A stretch of 12,328 nt of DNA from the NCBI GenBank assembly GCA_902470895.1, contig CABRID010000060.1, positions 1 through 12,328 of the forward strand. Reading direction: 5' to 3'. Both the position numbers and the translations under genes were made by a program. Shown one piece after another: positions 1 through 6,013 of this stretch. The notes under the pieces were generated by a model, which searched no databases, had not been told where the DNA came from, and saw only the letters and a list, made by a program, of their open reading frames with translations. The stretch's first letter is position 1; each line of letters starts with the position of its first letter. Origin of the DNA: an uncultured Collinsella sp. (GTDB taxonomy: Bacteria > Actinomycetota > Coriobacteriia > Coriobacteriales > Coriobacteriaceae).

Positions 1-1092
1 CGCATGCACCGCGCCAGCCGAAAACGACACATCGAGCCCGCGCAGCACCCAACCGCCCGCGCGATCGTAGCGAAACCAGCCTTCCGACAGGGTGGTAGCC
101 GACCCGCCGTGCATTTTTTGGAGTATTCTGCTTCCATCCGTGCGCGAGAAGGCTTCCGAGCCGTTCTCGAGCGACGTTTGCGCCACAAATTCGGACGATT
201 TGTCCAATTCCGAACTTTTTTTCGCGCTCGATACGTCCCCGGGCGGCTCCAGAGAACCCAAATTGTCCTCACGCCTGCTGAATACTCCGTTTTTTGCACA
301 TCGGATGGCACCCCACCCCAACATGTCATCGGAAAACAGCGATTCTCGGCGTCCCAAAGAAGACATATCCGCCACCTCGCGCACGCGACCGCCCTCAATC
401 CGGTACGTACACGTCGCATACTCGAGCATCGGCCGCGGCTGATGCGTCGCCACAACAACCGTGCAGCCCAGCTCGCGATTCACACGAAACAGCGCGTGCA
501 GGAAATTCTTCTCCGCAACCGGATCAAGCTGAGACGTGGGCTCGTCGAGCAGCAGCACGCGCGGGCGGAGCGCCAACACGGCCGCCAACGACAGCAACTG
601 TTTGCGACCACCCGAAAGCGTGTCAGTATCGCGGTGAAGCCAATCTTCCAGCCCAAAGAAATAGCTGGTCTCAGCTACGCGACGGCGCATCTCATCACGT
701 GCTAGCCCCAAGTTTTCCAGGCCAAACGCCATCTCGTGCCACACGGTTTCGCACACGATCTGGTTCTCGGGATCCTGGAACACATAGCCCACGCGCTCCG
801 CCGATGCCCGTACGTCCATGTCGGCAACGTTCTCGCCCAGCACGCGCGCATCGCCAGTGCGCTCGCCCGCCGGAGCGATCTCGGGCTTGAGCAGCGACAG
901 CAGCGTCGACTTACCCGATCCGGTACCGCCAACAAGCAGCGCAAATGCACCTTGGGGAACAGACCAGTCGAGCCCCTCGAGCACCGCAGCATCAGCATCG
1001 GGGTAGGCAAAGCTCAGGCTCCGCACCTCAATCGCCGGCATATCCGGGCCGCACGCAGCGCCCGACACCGGGCCCCTATCCAACCGAGCCAT
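1..1092 (-). CDS. ecfA: ECF transporter ATPase with two fused ATP-binding domains (3' end outside window)
   Basis: This is the ATP-hydrolysing part of an energy-coupling factor (ECF) vitamin or metal importer, acting on the inner face of the membrane. The frame is open for 364 codons from the ATG at 1092 to the left edge. The first ABC domain is complete: Walker A GGTGSGKST (residues 55-63), Q-loop FQDPENQ (105-111), signature LSGGRKQ (159-165), Walker B VLLLDEP (179-185) and switch histidine H217. A polar, serine-rich linker (about 243-335) follows. Residues 337-364 (GWFRYDR...VLRGLDVSFSAGAVHA) are the beginning of a second ABC domain, so this is a tandem-ATPase subunit, not a single EcfA. 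It starts inside the ecfT stop codon (TGATG, one base shared), which indicates translational coupling. M18 is an alternative start. The transported substrate cannot be told without the S component. Confidence 0.9.
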   Translation of the reverse strand, partial: MARLDRGPVSGAACGPDMPAIEVRSLSFAYPDADAAVLEGLDWSVPQGAFALLVGGTGSGKSTLLSLLKPEIAPAGERTGDARVLGENVADMDVRASAERVGYVFQDPENQIVCETVWHEMAFGLENLGLARDEMRRRVAETSYFFGLEDWLHRDTDTLSGGRKQLLSLAAVLALRPRVLLLDEPTSQLDPVAEKNFLHALFRVNRELGCTVVVATHQPRPMLEYATCTYRIEGGRVREVADMSSLGRRESLFSDDMLGWGAIRCAKNGVFSRREDNLGSLEPPGDVSSAKKSSELDKSSEFVAQTSLENGSEAFSRTDGSRILQKMHGGSATTLSEGWFRYDRAGGWVLRGLDVSFSAGAVHA

Positions 1093-1991
1093 CAGCCAAA
1101 CCTCTTCTCATCAATCGCGTGCAACGCGCAAGGCAGCACCATCCAGGCAGCGTACACGACATAGCCCGGCCACGGCGCCGGCACCGAGAGCTGCGGATAA
1201 AACGAATACTGTGTCGTCGCGGTCCATGCCACCGCCACGGCAGCCGCGCCAAACAGCGCAAGCAAAACCAACGCGGCAACATCGCTGCGCCTTAGCCGAT
1301 ACCGCGCGTACGTCGTGCGACGCGTCGCGGCGCCCCACCCGCGCGAGCGCATCGCGTCCGCGCGCTCCAGCGAATCTTCCATGCCCCAGCCCATCAACAC
1401 ACTCGATGCCCGCAGGCGCGAGCGCACGGGGTCGGCCGGCGCGCGGCCCGGCACATCAATCGCATCCTGCACCGCCAGCACCGTACGGCCGCGGCGCAAA
1501 AACTGCGGGATAAGCCTCATGCACATCGAGATCATGAGCGCGATCACCGGTGCGGCGTTACCCAAAAGCGCGAGCACCTTGTCGTATTCGAGCATCGACG
1601 CCGCGGCCTCAAACCACAGCACGCTCGCCACAAACAGCCCGCCCATGCACAGGCCGTATACCATGCTCTCCAGATACACCGCGCGCATGCCAATACGGAA
1701 CAGCTCCGTCGAGCCCGAGGCACTAAACAGTGGATTGACCAGCGCGATAATCAAAATCACCGGCAGCTGCCAGCGAAGTGCGCCCAGCGTGCGGGCAGCC
1801 CCACGCGTCGCAAATCCATACGCCAACCCGCCCGCAAGTGACAGCGCAATCAGCACCGGCTGCATCGAGAACATGGTGAGCCCCAGCGTCAGCACTATAT
1901 AGAGCGCCGGCACCGCCGGATGCGACATCGAAAATGCCGCGACGGGTCCGTTGCCCGATTCCTCTCGCATGATATCCACGGGCACCCCCAT
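1092..1991 (-). CDS. ecfT: ECF transporter transmembrane component EcfT
   Basis: EcfT is the membrane scaffold that couples the ATPase to a substrate-binding S component. The protein (299 residues from the chosen start) has about six to seven hydrophobic segments, near residues 28-59 (probably two), 75-89, 111-130, 147-163, 238-258 and 276-293. Between the fourth and fifth groups lies the cytoplasmic region with ADAMRSRGWG (about 211-220), resembling the Arg-Gly coupling motif that contacts the ATPase. NPLFSASGSTELFRIG (86-101) is characteristic of coriobacterial EcfT. The start is uncertain. The frame opens with TTG at 2066, but residues coded above 1991 are Arg/Cys rich and do not look like protein. 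ATG 1991 has a GAG seven bases upstream; GTG 1985 lies eight bases after a GAGG; ATG 1970 has only a weak GGA. The fused ATPase follows with a one-base overlap. Confidence 0.85.
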   Translation of the reverse strand: MGVPVDIMREESGNGPVAAFSMSHPAVPALYIVLTLGLTMFSMQPVLIALSLAGGLAYGFATRGAARTLGALRWQLPVILIIALVNPLFSASGSTELFRIGMRAVYLESMVYGLCMGGLFVASVLWFEAAASMLEYDKVLALLGNAAPVIALMISMCMRLIPQFLRRGRTVLAVQDAIDVPGRAPADPVRSRLRASSVLMGWGMEDSLERADAMRSRGWGAATRRTTYARYRLRRSDVAALVLLALFGAAAVAVAWTATTQYSFYPQLSVPAPWPGYVVYAAWMVLPCALHAIDEKRFG

Positions 1992-2116
1992 CCCCTCGCT
2001 CAAAACGTCAACGCCGCAGCGCCGCCGCCATACACAACCAGCGCAAACGCCGTACCGCCGGCCCAAGCCTCAGCTGCCGCGCATCAATCGTTACGCGCTC
2101 ATCATATGCCTGCGGT

Positions 2117-2144
2117 ATCATATTGCGCCGTGTATCGTTTCCAA
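2117..2144 (-). promoter_or_regulatory. Candidate promoter for the ecfT-ecfA operon
   Basis: Read on the minus strand, TTGGAA (2144-2139) and TATGAT (2122-2117) are separated by 16 bases, a reasonable sigma-70-type pair. Transcription would start near 2110 and leave an untranslated leader of about 120 bases before ecfT. The rest of the 1992-2176 gap holds no confident gene. A plus-strand TATAAC at 2156-2161 lies too close to the glmU start to serve it easily, and I could not find a convincing glmU promoter. Consensus matching only. Confidence 0.3.
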
Positions 2145-2176
2145 GCACACGTCTCTATAACGTAACAGGAGATCAC

Positions 2177-3589
2177 ATGGACGCAACCGCAATTATCCTC
2201 GCTGCCGGCGAGGGCACCCGCATGAAGTCGAACCACTGCAAGGTTTCGCACAAGATCCTGGGTAAGCCCATGGTCCAGTGGATCGTCGACGCTACCATCA
2301 AGGCCGGCTGCAGCCGCGTCGTGGTCGTCATCGGCAGCCACGCCGACGAGATGCGCGCCCTTATCGACGGCACCTACGCCAACAGCGCCACCAAGGTCGA
2401 GTGCGTCGAGCAGACCGAGCGCCTGGGCACCGGCCACGCCGTGAAGGTCGCGCTCGAGGCCTGCGGCATCACGCAAGGCCCCGTCGTCGTGCTCAACGGC
2501 GACTTGCCGCTCATCACCGCCGACACCGTCGCCAAGTTCGCGCAGACCGTCGCTACCGGCGAGCTCGCCTGCACCGTCATGACCATGACCCCGCCCGATC
2601 CTTTCGGCTACGGCCGCATCAAGCTGGGCGCCGACGGTCAGATCGAGCGTATCATCGAGCAGAAGGACTGCACGCCCGAGCAGGCCGCCACGCTGCTCGA
2701 GTGCAACGCCGGCTGCTACGCCTTCGACGGCGTGCAGCTCGCCGCCCACATTAACGAGATCGGCAACGACAACGCGCAGTCCGAGTACTACCTGCCCGAC
2801 ATGCTCGAGATCCTCAAAGGCCACGGCCAGGCAGTCTCCATCTTCCACTGCGACGACTACCGCGACGGCCTGGGCGTCAACAGCCGCATTCAGCTCGCGC
2901 AGCTCACCGCCATCGCGCGCGACCGCATCAACGAGCACTGGATGGCCGAGGGCGTCACGTTCATCGATCCCACGCAGGCCTGGATCGGTCCCGATGCCGT
3001 CATCGGCCGCGACACCGTCGTGTGGCCGCAGACGCACCTGATCGGCCACGTCACCGTGGGCGAGGAGTGCCAGCTCGGCCCCAACAGCCGCCTCACCGAC
3101 ACCACCGTCGGCAGCGGCTGCACCATCGATGAAACCATCGCCGTCGAGGCCGTCATCGAGAACGGCGTCGACTGCGGCCCGCGCGCCTACCTGCGCCCGG
3201 GCACCCATATGCTCGACGGCTCCAAGGCCGGCACGCACGTGGAGATCAAGAAGTCCACGATCGGCGAGGGCTCCAAGGTGCCCCACCTGTCCTACATCGG
3301 CGATACCACCATGGGCTCCGGCGTCAACGTGGGCGCAGGCTCCATCACCTGCAACTACGACGGCGTGCACAAGCACAAGACCGTCATCGGCAACGATGCC
3401 TTCATCGGCTCCGACACCATGATGGTCGCGCCCGCCCAGATTGGCGACGGCGCGCTCGTGGCCGCCGGCTCCGTCATCACTGAGCCGGTCCCGGCAGACG
3501 CACTCGGTCTGGGCCGCGCCCGTCAGGTAAATATTGAGGGCTGGGCCGCCGATTATCGCCGCCGCCTGCACGAGGACGACGAGGTATAA
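2177..3589 (+). CDS. glmU: Bifunctional UDP-N-acetylglucosamine pyrophosphorylase / glucosamine-1-phosphate N-acetyltransferase
   Basis: GlmU makes UDP-GlcNAc, the precursor of peptidoglycan, in two cytoplasmic steps: acetylation of glucosamine-1-phosphate by the C-terminal domain and uridyl transfer by the N-terminal domain. The 470-residue length is normal for the family. The N-terminal half shows LAAGEGTRM (8-16), the catalytic lysine K22, GTGHA (84-88) and the metal-binding Asp in NGDLPL (D109). The C-terminal left-handed beta-helix contains AYLRPGTHM, VPHLSYIGD with the presumed catalytic base H370, and CNYDG. The start at 2177 is chosen because AGGAG (2167-2171) lies five bases upstream; the frame is open back to 2123 but those codons do not belong. 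The usual Pro before the catalytic lysine is Cys here (C21). A terminator follows 17 bases after the stop. Function is secure from the motifs. Confidence 0.97.
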   Translation: MDATAIILAAGEGTRMKSNHCKVSHKILGKPMVQWIVDATIKAGCSRVVVVIGSHADEMRALIDGTYANSATKVECVEQTERLGTGHAVKVALEACGITQGPVVVLNGDLPLITADTVAKFAQTVATGELACTVMTMTPPDPFGYGRIKLGADGQIERIIEQKDCTPEQAATLLECNAGCYAFDGVQLAAHINEIGNDNAQSEYYLPDMLEILKGHGQAVSIFHCDDYRDGLGVNSRIQLAQLTAIARDRINEHWMAEGVTFIDPTQAWIGPDAVIGRDTVVWPQTHLIGHVTVGEECQLGPNSRLTDTTVGSGCTIDETIAVEAVIENGVDCGPRAYLRPGTHMLDGSKAGTHVEIKKSTIGEGSKVPHLSYIGDTTMGSGVNVGAGSITCNYDGVHKHKTVIGNDAFIGSDTMMVAPAQIGDGALVAAGSVITEPVPADALGLGRARQVNIEGWAADYRRRLHEDDEV

Positions 3590-3606
3590 CGTTTTACCAA
3601 GCATCT

Positions 3607-3639
3607 AAGGAGCCGCTTCCGTGGGGACGGCTCCTTTTT
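3607..3639 (+). terminator. Intrinsic terminator after glmU
   Basis: A nine-base perfect stem, AAGGAGCCG (3607-3615) with CGGCTCCTT (3628-3636), encloses a 12-base loop that can add three pairs (TCC with GGA). It runs directly into a T run (3635-3639). It sits 17 bases after the glmU stop and should separate glmU from prs transcription. Confidence 0.82.
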
Positions 3640-3730
3640 CTATGCTGACCTGCGCGGCCGGATGAGTGGTCGGTTCGTGTCCGTTGACGGTAAAGACGTT
3701 ATCAAGACTCGATAAACCCCGCCGCGCGGT

Positions 3731-3736
3731 TACAAT
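3731..3736 (+). promoter_or_regulatory. Candidate -10 element for prs
   Basis: TACAAT lies 45 bases upstream of the prs start, downstream of the glmU terminator, so a promoter is expected here. No good -35 is visible at 16-18 bases; TTGACG at 3684-3689 is too far (41 bases) to pair with it. The prediction rests on the -10 match and location only. Confidence 0.35.
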
Positions 3737-3780
3737 GCAACAAGGCATCTATATGGCATTCGATATAAAGGAGAAGGGTA

Positions 3781-4767
3781 ATGCCGATTAATGATCCCGA
3801 GAAGTCGGAGAATATGCGCAAGTCCATCCGCGTGTATTCCGGTTCCTCCAACCGTCCCCTCGCTCAGAAGATTGCTGAGTACCTTGGGGTCGAGCTTTCG
3901 GGCCTTACGCTAAAGCAGTTCGCCAATGGTGAGATTTACGCCCGCTACGACGAGACCGTCCGCGGCGCCGACGTCTTCCTGATTCAGTCCGTGGCCGGCG
4001 GCAACGTCAACGACATGCTCATGGAGCTGCTCATCGCCACCGACGCTGCCAAGCGCGCATCCGCCCGCTCCATCACCGCCGTTATCACCCACTACGGCTA
4101 TGCCCGCCAGGACCGCAAGGCCGGCCCGCGCGAGCCCATCACCGCCCGCCTCGTCGCCAACCTGCTCGAGCGCGCCGGCGTCAACCGCATCATCACCCTC
4201 GACCTGCACCAGGGCCAGATCCAGGGCTTCTTCGATATCCCGGTTAACCACCTGTCCGCACTGCCGCTGTTTGGCCAGTACTACAACGACATGCACTTCG
4301 ACACCGACAACCTGGTTGTCGTCTCCCCCGACGTGGGTCGCGCCAAGGCCGCCAAGAAGCTGTCCGACATGCTCGGCTGCGATCTGGCCATCGCCCACAA
4401 GGGCCGCCCGCGCCACAACGCCGCCGAGGTCATGGGCATCATCGGTGACATCAAGGGCAAGACCTGCATCATCAACGACGACATGATCGACACCGCTGGC
4501 ACCCTGTGCGCCAACGTCAAGGAGCTCAAGGCCATGGGCGCCGGCGACATCTACGTGTGCGCCACCCACGGCATCTTCTCCGGCCCGGCCATCGAGCGCC
4601 TGAACGACGCCCCCATCGTCGAGTGTGTCGTCACCGACGCCATCCCCGTCAAGGTCGGCGGCAAGATCAAGACCATCTCGGTCGCCGAGGAGTTCGCCCA
4701 GGCCATCTCCGCCGTTTACCACGAGGAGCCCGTCTCCACGCTCGTCGGCGGCGACTTCGCGCTGTAG
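3781..4767 (+). CDS. prs: Ribose-phosphate pyrophosphokinase (PRPP synthetase)
   Basis: Prs transfers pyrophosphate from ATP to ribose-5-phosphate, giving PRPP for purine, pyrimidine, NAD, histidine and tryptophan synthesis. The 328-residue protein carries the family motifs: FANGEIY (47-53), RQDRK (109-113), DLHQGQIQGFFDIP (141-154, ATP-site His143), VVSPDVG (180-186), the catalytic-loop HKGRP (K207, R209) and the PRPP-binding loop DDMIDTAGT (233-241). It is a class I enzyme by these motifs. The start at 3781 has AAAGGAG (3767-3773) seven bases upstream. This gives about 11 residues before the usual beginning (MRKSIRVYSGSSNRPLA); an internal ATG at 3814 has a GGAG only three bases away, so the longer form is preferred. 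It is flanked by the glmU terminator and by a large hairpin, so it is probably transcribed mostly alone. Confidence 0.97.
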   Translation: MPINDPEKSENMRKSIRVYSGSSNRPLAQKIAEYLGVELSGLTLKQFANGEIYARYDETVRGADVFLIQSVAGGNVNDMLMELLIATDAAKRASARSITAVITHYGYARQDRKAGPREPITARLVANLLERAGVNRIITLDLHQGQIQGFFDIPVNHLSALPLFGQYYNDMHFDTDNLVVVSPDVGRAKAAKKLSDMLGCDLAIAHKGRPRHNAAEVMGIIGDIKGKTCIINDDMIDTAGTLCANVKELKAMGAGDIYVCATHGIFSGPAIERLNDAPIVECVVTDAIPVKVGGKIKTISVAEEFAQAISAVYHEEPVSTLVGGDFAL

Positions 4768-4790
4768 TCGCTCGACCCTCGCATCCCTCC

Positions 4791-4895
4791 GGAAACCCCG
4801 GGCACGCCTGCGGGGTTATCACGCGAACGTCCTCGCCGCTTTGCGGCTGCGGGATGTTCGCTTTGATAACCCCTCCCGGCGTGCCCGGGGTTTCC
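4791..4895. repeat. Very long intergenic hairpin between prs and pth
   Basis: A 105-base segment folds almost end to end. The outer arms are an 18-base perfect inverted repeat (4791-4808 with 4878-4895, beginning GGAAACCCCGGGCACGCC). Next come GGGGTTATC/GATAACCCC (4812-4820 with 4865-4873), GCGAAC/GTTCGC (4823-4828 with 4856-4861), and an apical GCCGC-TTT-GCGGC (4835-4847). About 40 base pairs form with small internal loops. No T run follows directly, so it is not a textbook terminator, though a TTTT occurs at 4915-4918. It could be a REP/BIME-like palindrome, a MITE remnant or an mRNA 3'-end stabiliser. The remaining 4896-5009 holds the pth leader. Confidence 0.8.
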
Positions 4896-5009
4896 TGCTG
4901 TCTCGGGGCAGCTGTTTTCTGAAATGACTTTGCTGCAACCTTTCCTCGCCTTCGGCGGGCGTGGTAGCCTTTGTCGTTGATTGAACTATTTATGTAACGG
5001 AGGACAAAC

Positions 5010-5639
5010 ATGGCAGCTGCACAGCCGCTTAAGATTCGCATGGTTGCTGGGCTTGGCAACCCTGGCGAGGAATATGCCGAGACCCGTCACAACGCCGGCT
5101 TTAAGGCGATCGATGAGCTGGCCCGTCAGGCCGGCGTCACGTACTGGAAAAACCAGGCCGGTGCCGAGGTCGCGCTCATCAACATCAACGACCCCGAGGA
5201 AGAAGGCGGCAAGCGCCAGATCGTGCTGGTCAAGCCGCAATCGTACATGAACACCTCGGGCGGTCCCATCTCCAAGCTCTGCCGCGAGTACAAAATCAAG
5301 GCCGAGGAGCTGCTCGTAATCCACGACGAGCTCGATATTCCCGCCGGCGATGTGCGCGTCAAGGTGGGCGGTGGCCACGCCGGCCACAACGGCCTGCGCT
5401 CCATCATCGACAAGATGGGCAGCCGCGACTTTAGCCGTATCCGCACCGGCATCGGCAACCCTCCCGGCAAGATGGCCGTGGCAGACTATGTGCTCAAGCA
5501 GCTGCGCGCCCGCGAGGCCGAGGACTTCCAGGGCACCTGCGCCCGCGCCGCAGATGCCGCCGGTCTGGCCATCGTCCACGGCGTAATCTACGCCCGCGAT
5601 CACGTAAACGGCGCCGCTTCCGCCAACGGCAAGCACTAA
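5010..5639 (+). CDS. pth: Peptidyl-tRNA hydrolase
   Basis: Pth releases tRNA from peptidyl-tRNAs that drop off ribosomes, an essential cytoplasmic recycling step. The 209-residue protein has the complete Pth signature: GLGNPG (14-19), TRHNAGF with catalytic H27, KPQSYMN, VIHDELDIP with the conserved Asp106, GGGHAGHNGLRSI and FSRIRTGIGNPPG. The start at 5010 is set by CGGAGG (4998-5003), six bases upstream. The internal M11, where many Pth proteins begin, has no ribosome-binding site, so the enzyme probably carries a ten-residue extension (MAAAQPLKIR). A possible extended -10, TGGTAGCCT (4962-4970), lies upstream without a clear -35. The stop is followed one base later by a large inverted-repeat element. 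The neighbouring prs is a housekeeping gene with no functional link that I can infer. Confidence 0.97.
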   Translation: MAAAQPLKIRMVAGLGNPGEEYAETRHNAGFKAIDELARQAGVTYWKNQAGAEVALININDPEEEGGKRQIVLVKPQSYMNTSGGPISKLCREYKIKAEELLVIHDELDIPAGDVRVKVGGGHAGHNGLRSIIDKMGSRDFSRIRTGIGNPPGKMAVADYVLKQLRAREAEDFQGTCARAADAAGLAIVHGVIYARDHVNGAASANGKH

Positions 5640-5640
5640 A

Positions 5641-5840
5641 ACCTACCATTTAGGAACAGGTTTATTTTGGCAGGTTTTATCTGCGGAAACGCCGCAGTCG
5701 GCACATCGCAATAAACACGCTGCCACCATACACGCATAACACCCCAAAGGGGGCCGGCCTCATCACAACCCGAGGCCGGCCCCCTTTGCCGTTTTGCCTG
5801 ATAAAACCGACCAAAATAAACCTATCCCTATTTGGTAGGT
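5641..5840. repeat. 200-bp nested inverted-repeat element between pth and nfnA
   Basis: Two 41-base arms (5641-5681 and 5800-5840) are inverted copies matching at about 35 of 41 positions; both outer ends read ACCTACCA. Inside lie a small hairpin CTGCGG-AAACG-CCGCAG (5681-5697) and a 15-bp perfect GC-rich stem (5746-5787, listed separately). Each arm is AT-rich, unlike the surrounding genes, and contains an imperfect direct repeat of AGGTTTAT. The structure looks like a MITE or other palindromic mobile remnant, but could be a complex regulatory or terminator region. No coding potential was recognised in it. Confidence 0.7.
5746..5787 (+). terminator. Probable (bidirectional) terminator after pth
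   Basis: AAAGGGGGCCGGCCT (5746-5760) pairs perfectly with AGGCCGGCCCCCTTT (5773-5787), 15 bp, extendable by C5761-G5772, with a ten-base loop. TTT closes the stem and another TTTT follows at 5792-5795. It is the strongest terminator-like structure between pth and nfnA, and its symmetry would allow action in both directions. It lies within the larger inverted-repeat element. Confidence 0.65.
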
Positions 5841-5902
5841 CGAAGTGGATAAACCCTTTTCCCAACCGCCGAAGACACACGTAAACAGCATGTCCATGAG
5901 GG

Positions 5903-5908
5903 TATAAT
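5903..5908 (+). promoter_or_regulatory. -10 element of the nfnAB promoter
   Basis: TATAAT is a perfect -10 hexamer placed 105 bases before nfnA and after the pth terminator, where an nfn promoter is expected. The -35 is poor: at 16-17 bases upstream there is only GTAAAC or CGTAAA. Transcription would start near 5914-5918, leaving a leader of about 100 bases. Confidence 0.45.
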
Positions 5909-5912
5909 TTGC

Positions 5913-5998
5913 ACCGTATGTCTGCACAACGCCTGTGCGCGTACGGTTTTACTCGGGCTACCGTCCATTTCCGTGGAGGCACGGTTCGGCGGCCCTAA
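5913..5998 (+). promoter_or_regulatory. Structured nfn leader with a possible 26-codon leader ORF
   Basis: Four short segments alternate in complementarity: ACCGTA (5913-5918), TACGGT (5942-5947), TACCGT (5959-5964) and CACGGT (5980-5985). Segment 2 can pair with 1 (six bp, with an inner GCAC/GTGC pairing at 5924-5938, followed by TTTT) or with 3 (five bp), and 3 can pair with 4. The first hairpin therefore resembles an attenuator terminator. An ATG at 5918 opens a 26-codon frame ending at TAA 5996-5998, without a ribosome-binding site. Both may be chance; the stems are short. Confidence 0.25.
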
Positions 5999-6013
5999 CA
6001 AGAGAGGGGTTCT

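Noticed and set aside
2156..2161. TATAAC as a glmU -10 element
   Set aside because: A transcript starting seven bases later would begin inside the ribosome-binding site, and no -35 is at a proper distance.
2102..3604. A 500-codon open frame antisense to glmU
   Set aside because: Its translation is low-complexity Ala/Gly/Val/Asp/His, and it mirrors the codon bias of the well-supported glmU on the other strand.
3910..4722. A 270-codon open frame antisense to prs
   Set aside because: Repetitive Gly/Asp/Val composition and full overlap with prs mark it as a shadow frame.
4791..4895. Simple intrinsic terminator for prs
   Set aside because: The stem is far longer than needed and lacks an immediate T run; kept as a repeat of unknown role.
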